Source: Tubulanus polymorphus (lineage: Eukaryota > Nemertea > Palaeonemertea > Tubulaniformes > Tubulanidae). Taken from it: a DNA stretch of 64,000 bases. Positions within the stretch are counted from its first letter, which is position 1. Each line of letters starts with the position of its first letter. The notes below the pieces were generated by a model. The model was not told the DNA's origin, made no database searches, and worked only from the letters and a program-made list of their open reading frames with translations. The position numbers were made by a program, and so were the translations under genes. This document shows positions 1-13,600 of this stretch, piece by piece. The stretch is taken from contig NC_134028.1 of the NCBI RefSeq assembly GCF_964204645.1, positions 1,674,001 to 1,738,000 on the forward strand, read 5' to 3'.

Positions 1-1258
1 ATATATATATATATATATATATATGTACATTCCAGCACACACAACATTATACACACCATTACATTGCCAATTTAATGATCGTTGCTATGGTGACAACATC
101 CGACCTTTCTCTCGCTTGCGCCTTATCGACGTAACCGGTAGTTCTGTGCTCTGTATGTTCGAACCAAAGTCGAATTATTTCATGCCACAACGAATATAAT
201 ACTATTCGACAATTTCAGCTTTTAATGATGGATCTTCAGACTTATGCGACGTATGGGTTCTTGTTGAAAGCCAGTAATAGATTTGTAACCAACTCAGACT
301 AATAACGTTTTCTTCGTCAATCACTTGGATATTGTCATCATTTTCATTATCAAGTTGATTAGCAGTTTAACCATACGCATACCCCTTGAGAGCTATGTTT
401 TTGACAAATCTAAAACCATATATCGCTTTATAATCATAATTCAAAGTATATTCACTTAAAATTAACCCAATTATGTCATGATTGAGAGAAACCGAGTTTG
501 TGAAAGGTATTCAGATTAGTACCAAAACCTTCTGCACGCACAGATCCATCCAAACCAAACTGAAAAAATGGCCTGTAAACTGTCTCAAGGACGTCGGATA
601 TTTTTGGTAGGAAAACATCTATCAAAGTCTCAGAAACGTCGATAATTTTCAATCTTTTCTGTTTTTCAGGAAAGACAGGATCTCGGGGAAATCCTTCTAT
701 CAATTAATTACTTGCCAAGCGCCGGTCGTCTGAATATTGACGTCATCAAAGCCAAACAGCTACTACAAACTGATTTAGTCGGGGGATCAGGTATAAAGCA
801 CTGAAGCTCAATTACTACGGCTTATATCCAGTACCGGTATATCAGTGAAACTATCGAAACATTAATTAACCCTTTCAGACTTCGCCGAGTATAAAGATTT
901 ATAGTACTCATAAGGCTAAACAAAAATTATACTTTGTTTCTCCGCATTGGCCGGGTCATTTTTGTAAAAAATTAATATGATTTTAAAAAATTGTAATCAG
1001 TTCATCTCTATAGCGGCCGGGTCTGTTATGGTAAAATAAATCATGATTTTAAAATAAGTAATGTACAGAGATAGGTCAACTTTTAAGCTCAGCAGAGCTT
1101 AGCCTCAGCATTTCACGTATAGGCCATTCATTCTACAACTGGGAGATGATGTATCGATCAGATTATGGCTCGAAACTAGTTCTCCTTAAGTCTAATAACA
1201 AGACGCGCCCCGTGGGATTTATATGTCAAATACTCATCGGGTTCATCTTTCGTTGCAG
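1..1258. other. non-coding stretch, probably intron of the synaptotagmin-like gene
   Basis: It starts with an AT dinucleotide run (1-24) and ends at a splice acceptor, a pyrimidine-containing tract plus CAG at 1256-1258. I see no convincing coding exon in it on either strand. The only recognisable structure is a damaged copy of an interspersed inverted-repeat element at about 911-1104, listed separately. Because the next exon begins in the middle of a C2 domain, this stretch is most simply an intron whose upstream exons lie outside the window. Confidence 0.55.
911..1104. mobile_element. MITE-like element, family 1, damaged copy
   Basis: It begins with TAAGGCTAAACAAAAATTAT and runs through two GGCCGGGTC-type blocks and a TTAAGCTCAGCAGAGC block, in the same order as the copies at 19661-19883 and 45648-45876. 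The right terminal inverted repeat is almost gone: the sequence jumps from GCAGAGC straight to TTAGCC. It is non-autonomous, with no transposase reading frame. The family assignment rests on the shared internal blocks seen here. Confidence 0.75.
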
Positions 1259-1608
1259 ATCCTTTTGTCAAGGTCACGCTCCTATACGACGATAAAGCGA
1301 TGAAGACGAAGAAAACTTCGACGAAAAAGAATACGATTGACCCGGTGTTTAACGAGTCGTTCAATTTCAACGTCACACCGGAGCAACTGGAGCACACGAG
1401 CGTAGCAGTTACCGTCTGGGATTACAACTCGAAAAGTAAAGACGATTTCGTGGGCAGAATCGTCATCGGCACGTACACGACCGGGCCGCACGAGATTACC
1501 CATTGGAACCGTATGATACGGTCGCCTCGTTCACCCGTAGCTCAGTGGCACACGCTTCGCTCGCGTAAAGAATGCGACAGCAAAGTCGTCATCATGAACT
1601 CGTCGTGA
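1259..1608 (+). CDS. synaptotagmin-like protein, last coding exon (second half of the C-terminal C2 domain)
   Basis: The exon opens after the acceptor at 1258 in phase with a preceding G, giving DPFVKVTLLYDD, and ends at TGA 1606-1608 (about 116 residues). Synaptotagmins are membrane proteins whose C2 domains bind calcium and phospholipid in vesicle exocytosis. Visible C2B hallmarks are the Lys-rich strand (KTKKTSTKKNT), the DPVFNESFNFNV strand, the HW helix segment (EITHWNRMI) and the terminal WHxL signature (AQWHTLR) needed in synaptotagmin C2B domains. In the last calcium loop, WDYNSKSKDD, the second acidic ligand of the usual DxD pair is Asn, so calcium binding may be weakened. The upstream exons with the transmembrane segment and C2A are outside the window. 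Synaptotagmin is the best family; Doc2 or rabphilin-like is less likely because of the WHxL ending. The paralogue is not resolved. Confidence 0.82.
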
Positions 1609-3077
1609 ATGACGATCGACGTGAAAAAAAATAGAAGAAAACGTGTATCCGGTAGTACGATGTAATATCAATAGTAAGCGAAATCGTATTGGAACATAAA
1701 AGAAACAAAGTACAAAAAAAACTTGTAATAATCATGTGCAAAATAGTTTGAAATTTAGATAGTAAAAGTTTCAAACTAGTTGCAGTAGTTTTGTTATACT
1801 AATATCAAAACCATGAAATACTCAAAACATAATTCTTAAATATCAGTTTCATGGAAGGATATGTTTCGATCTCTTTTGATGTAGCAAACAATAGCGCACA
1901 CATTCATTTACCTTAGGAGATTAGTAATACTTAAATGTAGTAGCGAATTATTGTACAAAATCGAAAAGAAATAATCACAAACTTTAGCACAATGACTAGT
2001 TTATTCATTATTTAACGCACAACTAATAAACGAGCTTCGATTTGCTGCTTTGATAGAATATGACTTCCAGAAATATCAAACGAAAAGGCTGAAAAGTTCA
2101 TTAGAGAATTTATAACACTAGAACACAATGTAATTCATATAATATCAGCTGTTGTGTATTTCGCGTATAGTTGACCCGTCGCCTCTTCGATGCAGACCAT
2201 GAAAATGTGTAGGATCTGGATCTGTTATCTGTTTAGAGAATGCCCCTCGTTTCGCCGGTTCGTAAAAGATATTTTTTCGTGTTTTTATTACAAGGGCATA
2301 CTCAGATATTCACCAAAATGAAAACAAATAAACCATAATCATTTTCAGAAACCAGTGAAATATTAGAAAATAACCGAATTTTGTTTCTGATCGCGATCGC
2401 TTCTGATTCTAATTTACACAGATTTCCTGAGGCATTACCTACAAACGATTGTATTATGTGATTTGTTGTTGATTCAAGATTGCTGTTAAAAACATTGTTC
2501 AGTCATTTGAACTTTTATAAAATATATATAAAAGCCCCTGTTATGTGTATATTTTTCTAGTTATTGCAGTTATACAAGCGACGTTGCTGGCATTATTCAA
2601 TACTTCATATGGACGTGATGATAACGTTCTAGTCGAAACGCTTCGTTTATGTAAGACAGCGCCACTGGCGAACAGATATCGTCTGAGAAAGATGTCGAGA
2701 TGATAATTTTTATTTTTGAAAAAAAAAACCAAATACCAAAACTGTAGGAAATTATTTTTGCGCGTATTAATGTATCAGCCGCTACCTATTGCAAGGTTAT
2801 CTATAATAACAATATAGATACGTAATAGAAAATATGGGCAAAACACCAGAACCGAATAAAAATTACCGTCGCTTTTAATAACATGTATAGAGTCTATTTT
2901 GATTTTTTTAACCTTTTATCAACGCCAGTTCATGTGATATTGCATTCGTGATCTAATACGAGATCAGATTGTCCCGAGATAGAAAATGACGAGCAAGTTG
3001 TCGACTGTGTTTCGTTTACAAAAAAAAAATACATATATTTTGTAGAAATCATATATCCGTATACTATATTAAAGATG

Positions 3078-3113
3078 TAAAGACAATGTAAAGACAATGT
3101 AAAGACAATGTAA
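3078..3113. repeat. short tandem repeat, unit AAAGACAATGT, about three copies
   Basis: The unit GTAAAGACAAT is repeated three times in direct succession before the sequence changes to AACGTGTAT. It lies in non-coding DNA. Confidence 0.85.
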
Positions 3114-3458
3114 CGTGTATAACGAAGTGAAAATGAATTTAGTCAAATACTAAATAACATTCTAAAAACATACGTTACGACTATGTTGTACGTGTACAGT
3201 GTAAATCTTACCTTCCCAGTGAGTTGTAAATAATCGAAAAAAATTGTGATTTGTGACCTTAAGTTAGGTATATTATTTTTTATACTATATTTACATAAGA
3301 TTAATAATATTTATGACGTATTCGTGTCTAATGTCGAAAATTGGTAGTCGTATATCGTATATTGTGTCCATCGACCTTGGAAACTGTTGTATATTGACGT
3401 GTTGACTGTGAGTGCATACGTAACCACAATAAATCTGTTATGTATTGTCAAAACCATT

Positions 3459-3572
<114 letters not shown>

Positions 3573-4353
3573 CATTATACAAAATATTGTTATGGCTTGT
3601 ACGTATGTTTGTAGTTTAGAAAGTGAAATAAAATCGCACGATTTGCAGAAATGATCGTCTTTATTATCGTGTGTTGGGAAAATATGATGATCATGATCAT
3701 GAACTTGAACTTGATATATCGCTGCGTCAAACAGTGACGCATATAACGACGGAAGTTATCCCCGTGTCAACAATCCTTCCGAAAATGACTAAAGTCTAAA
3801 GAAAATCATGAAATGAAAGGAATTTGGTTCGTTGTTTTTAGCTAAGAGAATATATGATTATCCACATTACAGTTACACAGTATATTCCACATTCTTAAAC
3901 CCTTTGAATGTAGCAGTGTAACTACCTCAATATACCTCATTTCTCATTTGATGCTCATGTGCTATAAACCCTATTGAGAAACTAAGGAACTATAGGGTAT
4001 GACACTGGGGATCAATGGGCAGTCACTTTACAGGGTATGTCATACCCTAGAGGTAAACTAAGGGTAATAAAACACAAGGAGAAATAATGAAATAAAAATT
4101 ACATATTTTGGGTATCCACGTGAGGCTTCAGATTATTTGCGATTGAGTTCGTTCCTTGTTCTAAAGTAATACGAACTGAAAAACTCTTTATTTGATAAGC
4201 TTTTCTTTTATCTTATCTAATTAAAGCTTTGACCCGATTGATACATATCGATTGAAAAAGGGTAAACAAGTGAACGCATTATATACTAGTCAACCATTTT
4301 CGATACATTTTCATATCCGACTCCGAAATTTCGCAATACACGCAAATGAATTG

Positions 4354-7300
4354 ATGATGCATTGTTTTTGGTGCATCACCGTGCTAACTCTAGCACTCTG
4401 TTTCGCTAATACGAAGTCCGTATCTGTGAAAGATTATATTTCAAACTATATAACATCTTATTGGCGACCAGAGACTGGCGATGAAACGAAGACTGACCAA
4501 TCAAAATGTGGATACGCGGTAAGAAAAACTTTGTACTATATGAATTTCTATGGAAGATTCATCAAAGTTTGATGCAAGTCTAGAAGCAATATATTTATTG
4601 TAGAAAAAACGATATACTTTTCAAAATTATTTGATGATTCCTAAATGCATCGGTTATACATTTATTAGTCTTAATGGACATAGTCGAGTAGAAATTAGTA
4701 TGAGGGATTGTAAATATGATTAGTTGTTATTGAAAGGCGTGTAATCCAGGGAAAACTGGGATGTTAAATCTTCACCTTGTGCCTCACACGCATGACGATG
4801 TTGGCTGGCTGAAAACAGTGGACCAATATTTCTACGGAGGTAAGAGCCGTTTTATTTTCTGCCGAGCGATGATTTTTATAAGTACTCGCTCACGTTTCGA
4901 TCCATCCTAATTTCAGCGCGTAATGAAATACAAAAAGCGGGCGTGCAGTACATCTTAGACTCAGTGATAGCACAACTTAAAGAGGATTCCACGAAACGAT
5001 TCATCTATGTCGAAGTTGCATTTTTCCATCGTTGGTGGCTTCAACAACACGATTCAATCCGTCACAATATTAGAAACCTTGTTAACTCAGGTATTTACGG
5101 TTCGTCGAGCTGTCACGTGAAGCTCATCAGTTTATCAACGTTCGATGGACACTTATACTACTTTCTAGTGCATCGTTTATGTCGTTTCTTAAATCTTAAA
5201 GAAAATGCGCAATATCTGTATCTGTAATGCTTAATTGACGTGTATGTATTTCATATCATCAGGTCGTTTAGAGTTTATACTCGGTGGTTGGTCTATGAAC
5301 GATGAAGCTTCTACTCACTATTCCGGTATAATTGATCAACATACACTCGGCCTTAAATTCATTAAGGATAATTTTGGAGAGTGTGGCCGTCCTAGAGTTG
5401 CCTGGCAAATCGATCCATTCGGTCATTCCAAAGAGCAAAGTTCACTTTTTGCTCAGGTAAGAATTTAGATTTCGCGCAAACAAGATGAAGCCGTTTGATT
5501 AAAATCGATTGTTTACAATGTATTTTAGATGGGTTATGATGGCCTGTACTTTGCTCGGATAGACTATCAAGACAGAGCTAAACGAAAGAAAGAAAAGCAA
5601 ATGGAAATAATTTGGAAAGCCAGCAATAGCATTCCAGGTAAATAAGAGAATGGATATCTTTCCTCTCAGATTCAAAATCATACTCAACGTTGTAATCTTT
5701 ATTTCAGGCAGTAAATCCACTTTATTCACTGGAGTTTTCTACGAAAACTACGGGCCTCCGCCAACATTTTGTTTCGACTTTTTATGCGCGGATCCGCCCG
5801 TTATGGTATGTCGTTGGTTACCGATAAGCGTCAAGTCAGAGATTTAAAATCTGGTAAAATTCAACTGATGAATGATTGTTAAATTTCACAGGATGATCCG
5901 AGGTTGCACGATCGTAATGTAAAAAAGCGCGTCGATGACTTCATAGCTCACGCCCTGAAAGTGGTGAGTTTGAAATTGTGAAAACTAGTCGAACACGATA
6001 AGTGCAAAATCAAATCTTACCAACCGAAATCTTACTCTGTCCACCATAGGGAAATCAACTTGTATTTTACATTCAGACGATTCTAATATTATATCGAAAA
6101 AAGTTATTCACAATCTCATAGTGAAGGAAGATAAAACGAATGTTCCTATTAATCATAATTATTGCGCTTTTTGATTTAGGCAAAAAGTTACCGTACAAAA
6201 AATGTCATGTTGACGATGGGCAGTGACTTCACATATCAGGATGCGAACATGTGGTATTCTAATATGGATAAACTGATTGAATATATCAATAACAGGGTAC
6301 GAAATATAACAACTACGTTCATACAATCTCAATCTTACTTAAATGTTCACTGATTTCATTTGATTACTATCATTAGCAAGCTAACGGAAGTAAAATAAAT
6401 GCCTTTTACTCGACGCCATCTTGCTACCTGTACGCCAACAATAAAGCTGGTTTGAGGTGGCCGACAAAAAGTGACGATTTCTTCCCTTACGCGAGCGATG
6501 CTCATCAGATGTGGACTGGATATTTTACCAGTAGACCGGCTTTAAAATATTACGAAAGACAAACCAATAGATTTCTGCAGGTAATTTCATTGAAAATATG
6601 GACTAGGAACTTTTCTGAAGATATCACGTGATCATCCATTTTATCTACGAATGCTTGTAGGTTTGTAAACAGCTCGATACGTTCGCTAAACTTCGACAAC
6701 AATTTGGAAGCGATCTCAAAATACGGGCGCTCAGTAAGTTCACTACTTTTCGTTGCCGACAATCAAATCCAGATCTATCGACGGATTTATCTATTCTCTA
6801 CCAATAGTTTTTTTAAATCCCCTTTTGGTATATTTTTCTCAATTGTTTTCAGAGGAAGCGATGGGAGTAATTCAACATCACGACGGTGTCAGGTATGAAA
6901 TTGTCTTACAGTCGTTCAGCGCATCACGTATAATTCCGACATAGAAACAGATCTTTCTTTTCAGTGGAACAGAAAAACAACATGTCGCTTATGATTACGC
7001 GATGAGACTTGCGAATGGAACGACGGAATGCGAGGTGAATTATCTAAAATACTACTTCATTGCGAATTCAAATATCAATCGTCATACGGCAAAGAATTTT
7101 ACATATTTAAATTGGTTGTAGGATGTTGTGAACGAAGCTATGAAGAAATTGCTGAGTGTAAACAAATCAAAACCTCTTCCACGACTGACATTCTGTCACC
7201 AAACTAACATCAGTCTATGCTCAGTTTCAAGTGTAGCGAAACAGGTATTTTCAAATTCGAATTATCAAATCGAAGGAATATGACGCAATCCATAATGCTT

Positions 7301-10113
7301 TCTTTTTTTACTAGTTTACAATGGTTGTATACAACCCGTTATCTCGTCCAGTTACTGCCTGGTTACAAATCCCAGTTAACGGTAACGCCTACAATATTTC
7401 AGACACCAACGGACATCCACTCGCAGCTACTGTACGTAAAACACCTTCGCCAACATCTCATTCCTTACTTACCATAGTGGATTGACCATTCTGATGATTA
7501 TGTTCTAGATTATACCAGTAAGCCAGAGAACACAAGCGATACCCGAGAGAAAATCATCAAATTACACTTCCAGAAACGATATTGTAATGAAGGTTGAATT
7601 ACCAGCGATGGGACTGACCACTTATATGTTCCAACTTTCAAAAAGTTCGCATCGTAACAACACATTTATCTCAAAGGCAAAGTGATTGATTATATTTCAG
7701 TATATATCATCGAAATGTGGTTTTTCTTATGAAAGGTCGAGCGTTGAAACTGTTGCAAACTTATGGAAGGCACGAAGTACGAGGACCGTATACAATTGAA
7801 AATCAGGTAAAATATCACCATTAACTGAAGGTTTCTAACTACTTTAAACTGAATACTATGCGATATCGTTATGTCATCTCCATTGGGATTATCATCTTAT
7901 TGCAGCATTTAAGAGTATATTTCGATGGACAAACTGGTATGATTTCGCGTATTGATAATCTAGATGAACAGCTACATCTGCCTCTTCATCAGTCACTGCG
8001 ATATTACACCGGATTTCCTGGAAATAATTCTCAACCCAAGTTTCAAGCGTCGGGAGCGTATATCTTCCGTCCTATAGAAAATAGACCAAACCCAATAGTC
8101 AACAAAGTTCGCAATACTTTGATGAAGGTAATAAGTAGTCGAATAGAACACTCTAATCCGTGTCAACTGTAGACAAATGAAGAACTCCCTAAATTCGATG
8201 GAATTTATTGAAATAAAACCACAACGTTTCGGAGTATATACAAACGTTACAATCCACTTAACACGTTAATTGAATTTCCTATTTCTGTTAATCTATAGGG
8301 AAAAGTCGTAGAGGAAATGCACCAGGAATTTAGTCCCTGGGCCACGCAAGTTGTAAGACTAAGGGATAATGAGAAATATGTGGAAATTGAATGGACTGTT
8401 GGTCCAATACCCATCAGGTAAAGCGTTACATCAAGACAGGAATATGAACACTGTTCTCTTATTACTATGTGATAGCTTAGTGGATATATAATTACACATT
8501 TTAGCGATGGCAAAGGTCGAGAAGTGGTGAACTATTTTCAGAGCGGTTTAAAAACACATTCAATGTTTTATACGGACGCAAATGGACGCGAAACACAAAC
8601 ACGACGGTACAAAACATATTCGTTAGATTAACATGATTTTCTTAACCAGATTTAGATCATTCTGCGGGTTATTTCGAACTTTTTTATCTCCCACTAGTTG
8701 AGTTTGTCAGTGTAGTTTGTCGTTTCAGTCGGAATTATCGCCCGACCTGGACACTTCAACAAACTGAATCCGTTGCAGGAAACTATTACCCGATTAATGC
8801 ATACGCGTACCTTAAAGTAAATTCACTGCCAAATCTTTTTTCACACGTTGGGAGAAAAACAAATATACTAAAAGTAACAATCAATATCTATCGGTAGGAT
8901 GAACAAGCGAATGTTCAACTGACTGTGTTAACTGACCGGTCACAAGGGGGCGGTAGTATCACTGACGGATCTCTGGAGATCATGGTACGTATGCTCGGTG
9001 GCGATGTACGTTTATAGTGCGCCTTTAGACGTCATCGAACTAACCAAATTTAAGAAAAAAATCATTCCATCGACATATAAACGTTGCTTGGGTATATGTT
9101 TGGATGGTTTGAAGGTGATTTGGTTTAAATGAGTTGGATTTTTTGTTTAATTACAGGTACATAGAAGATTACTTCATGATGATCGGTTCGGTGTTGGTGA
9201 AGCCTTAAATGAAACTGGTTCCGATAAAAATGGACTCATCGTTCGAGGTTATTATCTTCTATACATCGAATTTTTTTGGATAAAAACAAATTCTAATTTT
9301 TTCGTTTTATTCTAAAAGGGCGGCATTATATCTGCCTAGACAGACCGAACAAAGCCGTCCGGCAGATGCGAGAATTGGCTAAGAATATATTCAACAGTCC
9401 CGTAGCAGCATTTACTGAAACAAAGCTTACATTCTACAAATGGAAAACGATGTACAACGTCTCGGTACGTCTGGATTATTCGGGAAATTCCATTTTATCA
9501 TAAGTTGGGAATTTCTCAACGTTTTAGTTATTCTATTTCAGTGGTCTGGTTTGAAAAAACGACTACCACCGAATATTCACCTGTTAACATTAGAACAGTG
9601 GGATGGTGGAGATATTTTGATACGGTTAGAACATTTCTACGAAGTGGGAGATCCATCTTTATCTGCGCCAGCTTCCGTCGACTTACGGGTAAATTATCGG
9701 GTTTTCTTCACCGAAAACGCTATCGCAGAGTCCCTCCAGTTCTTAACAAATATCATTATCTTTAATCAAAATCATCAATCTATCAGAAAGAGTTCGATTG
9801 TTTATTTCAGGGTTTATTTCAACCATTTGAAGTAAAAGCCGTTGATGAACTGATGCTTGCTGCAAATCAAAGAAAAGCCGACAGTAAAAGATTAAAATGG
9901 AATTATACAGGTCAGAAAAATAGATCAATATGTTCTATCAAAAAACATCAATGGTGTAAGCCGTGAATTTAAACTGCAAATGAAATAATCTTTTCAGATA
10001 AAGAAGCGACTGAATCCCAACCACAGATGACACAACAACACGTCAAAACTGACCCCCTTGTGATAACAATGTCTGCAATGGAAATTCGAACCTTTCAGGT
10101 CACATTAGTTTAA
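4354..10113 (+). CDS. MAN2B1: lysosomal alpha-mannosidase, tandem copy A (26 exons, 1027 aa)
   Basis: Glycoside hydrolase family 38 enzyme that removes alpha-linked mannose from N-glycans in the lysosome. Exons: 4354-4518, 4737-4839, 4917-5090, 5263-5456, 5529-5637, 5708-5805, 5892-5963, 6180-6296, 6377-6580, 6661-6733, 6853-6892, 6965-7034, 7122-7244, 7315-7431, 7509-7644, 7736-7806, 7906-8127, 8299-8417, 8505-8606, 8729-8816, 8898-8984, 9157-9247, 9319-9464, 9542-9688, 9811-9910, 9998-10113. They sum to 3084 bases with all phases joining. The start is the first of two adjacent ATGs, giving a hydrophobic signal peptide ([18 protein letters not shown]). Zinc ligands lie in HTHDDVGW (His74, Asp76) and QHHDGVSGT (about His446). 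The nucleophile is Asp198 in WQIDPFGHS. The length fits the family (human about 1011). One donor is weak (GTTCGC after 7644) but is required by the frame. AATAAA at 10191 is the likely poly(A) signal. Confidence 0.95.
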
Positions 10114-10672
10114 CCATACAGGCATCTCTACCAGTTCTATGGACAAGAAATAAAGATGGTGACATTGATGAAAAGAATTGATATGATTATAATAAAATGA
10201 TATATTAGCAAACATTATGAGTATAGAATTTTACATTGTTTACTGAGGATTTTCTCAGCGAATCTGATCATTTCCGACATGATTCGACTAAATCTTCAAT
10301 TTATTCGACAAGTACGAGCTCAAAGTGTACTAAGACACCTAGTCCAAAGACTGCTTTAGTTAGTTTGATAATCTCGAATATCATTTCACTCATTTCGAGA
10401 TTTCCATCTCACGAACTTTCCGTCCAATATTGAGACGATGTCGCTTTCAGTGGCTTTTACACGAGATGCTGGGCTTCGAGGATGTCGCAGAACACTGTAC
10501 TTATCTCTAGTTTTGAGAGCGTATATATGTCATATGAATTGGGAAGTGATTATTATCTAATCTCTTAAAAACGTCAACGCGACCTTTATATAGACCTATA
10601 TAGAAAGTAGGGAGATCAATCGTGCCTAAATGTATATGATTTTTTGATCGTCAACACTCGGGTAATGCACAA
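10114..10672. promoter_or_regulatory. MAN2B1: intergenic spacer between the two mannosidase genes; 3' end of copy A and probable promoter of copy B
   Basis: The spacer is only about 560 bases. It carries AATAAA at 10191-10196, matching the end of copy A. TATATA-like motifs at 10585-10600 lie about 75-90 bases before the copy B start codon and could be its TATA element. I see no coding exon. So short a spacer means copy B either has its own compact promoter or shares upstream control with copy A. Confidence 0.45.
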
Positions 10673-13600
10673 ATGGTCAATATGTATTGGTTCATCTTCT
10701 ACGGAGTGCTGACCTTTTATCTGAATTGTTTCGTTTTCGTTCGGACTGAAGTAAAGGAAAATGTGGAAAATATATCGAACTATATGCCAAATAACTACCG
10801 GCCGGAAACCGAGGACAAGGCGCGCGATGAACCAAAATGTGGATACGAGGTAAATCGAACCATTCAAACTATATCATAAACGGGGTTAAAAACTGCCAAA
10901 TCTAGATTTTAATTCTCTTGGACAAAATGACAGGTATACCCCCCCCCCCTGATTATTTAAAGGCGTGTGACGCAGGGAAAAGCGGAATGTTGAATATCCA
11001 TCTCATACCTCATTCACACGACGATGTAGGGTATACGAAAACAGTCGACCAATATTTTTATGGAGGTACGGATAAATACTTTTAGTCGGTACAATTAAAA
11101 ACCTTCAGAAAAATTAAGAAATTTAAACATAAGTTAACTTAAGTTCAGGTAATGACAGACCATGTCGATTCGAAAATCATTATAAGATGAATGTGATTCT
11201 GTAAACACCGGTGCCCTGGATCTCATATTTGGAAGATCTTCAATTATTCTTTTTCAGCCCACAACGAAATCAGGACTGCAGGTGTGCAATATATCCTCGA
11301 TTCAGTAGTAGCGCAGTTGATGAAAGATTCACGAAAACGATTCATCTACGTCGAAATGGCATTTTTCTATCGTTGGTGGCGTCAACAAGACGATACAATC
11401 CGTCATGATATTACAAATCTCGTAAACTCAGGTCTGGTTCAATCGGCTTATTACGGGACATTCTAGAATATTCTAGATACTCGACGTTTTCTGGAAATTC
11501 TACTTGATATACTGGGAAGAAATGAACTTTCGGAGACTACTTTTTATAAGAAGTTCTTAATTGAATCTCTGAGATTGGAAATATTTTTCTGAACAGGTCG
11601 TTTAGAGTTTATACTCGGTGGTTGGTCTATGAATGATGAAGCTTCTACTCACTATTCCGGTATAATTGATCAACATACACTCGGCCTTAAATTCATTAAG
11701 GATAATTTTGGAGAGTGTGGCCGTCCTAGAGTTGCCTGGCAAATCGATCCATTCGGTCAATCGAAAGAGCAAAGTTCACTTTTTGCAATGGTAATACATT
11801 TAAGACGTTAAAGCAACGGGTATTCCCGTAATTTCAATAACGAGAATACCATGTATTTTAGATGGGTTATGATGGCCTGTACTTTGCCCGGATAGACTAT
11901 CAAGACAAAGCTAAACGAAAGAAGGACAAACAGATGGAGATGGTTTGGAAAACTAGCAACAGTATTCCAGGTATGGAATCTTAAGAAAAACTTTAAGTTT
12001 GAGCATGTTTTTAATTGCGTCATTGGTAAATTCCAGGTGAGAAATCCACTTTATTCAGTGGAGTACTATATGAACATTACGGCGCTCCGTCGACATTCTG
12101 TTTTGATTTGCTTTGCATTGATCCACCTGTAATGGTAAGAAAGTATTGACGAGCAAAATGAAATAAATCTATCTATCTATAAACACCGGCGATAACGTTG
12201 AAACATTCTATGCAGGATGATCCGAGATTACACGATTATAATGTAAACGAGAGAGTTGAGGATTTTATAGCTCACGCTCAGACAATGGTTAGTGTAGGAA
12301 AAGTTGCCATACTCGGTTCAACGGACTCCCAATTTTCATAAACAATCGATCAAATGGGACTTTTGCCCTAAACAAAGCTCTGATTTGAGATGAAGAATTT
12401 TCTTTTCGTTTTCGTCAAGGCAAAAAGTTATCGTACCAATCACATCATGCAAACAATGGGTGGTGACTTCGCGTATCAAGATGCGAACATGTGGTTTACA
12501 AATACGGATAAACTGATCAGATACATCAATAACAGGGTAAAGATGACATGTAAATTCATTTCGTTTATTACTGCATCCATCATCTTGAATTTCATTCAAT
12601 AACATGTGAAACTTTGATATAAGGTTATAAGCTAAGATAACGGCTGATAATTTCTATACATGTATAGCAAGCCAACGGAAGTAAAGTGAATATATTTTAC
12701 TCGACGCCATCTTGTTACCTGTATGCCACCAATAAAGCTGGTCTGACGTGGCCGACAAAAAGTGACGATTTCTTCCCCTACGCGAGCGATGCTCATCAGA
12801 TGTGGTCTGGATATTTTACCAGTAGACCGGCTTTAAAATATTACGAAAGGCAAGCCAATAGATTTCTGCAGGTAATGCCACCTTCAACAACTTTTTGATA
12901 ACACCCCCTAAGATTGAACAGTCCCACTAAAACCGACTATTCTAATTTGTAATCCAAAGGTTTGTAAACAGCTTGATACGTTCGCACAGCTTCAACGGCA
13001 GTTTGGCAGCGATCTTAAAATACGGGTTCTCAGTAAGTCAACAGTTATATCATATTTTCAAATTCACGGCAAGTTCTTTTTCTTATCACCCATTGTTAGT
13101 TCAGTACACGTCTTTATACCAAAATTTTTTTTTTCAGAGGAAGCGATGGGAGTAGTTCAGCACCACGATGGTGTCAGGTATGAATCCTATGGCCGTTGAT
13201 TTTTTATATAATCATATAAAGGCTAAAGAAGCTTTTAAAGAGCTCGATAGTGTTTTTATTTCAGTGGTACTGAAAGACAGCATGTCGCTTATGATTACGC
13301 GATGAGACTCGCCAAAGGGATATTAGAATGCGAGGTGAAATTGCTTATACACATACGATTCATATCTTAGCCAAACGACGTCAGTCATTTTTATGTCATT
13401 GTTACTTCCAGGATGTTGTGAATGAATCTATGAGGAAATTGCTGAGTGTAAACAAATCAAAACCTCTTCCACGACTGACATTCTGTCACCAAACTAACAT
13501 CAGTCTATGCTCAGTTTCAAGTGTAGCGAAACAGGTATTTTCAAATTCGAATCATCAAATCGAAGGAATCATGACGCAATTCACAATGCTTTCTTTTTCC

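Noticed and set aside
7432-7508. Read-through of intron 14 in the mannosidases as coding sequence
   Set aside because: The frame stays open for some codons in both copies but hits a stop, and skipping it joins phase-0 exons with a better family match.
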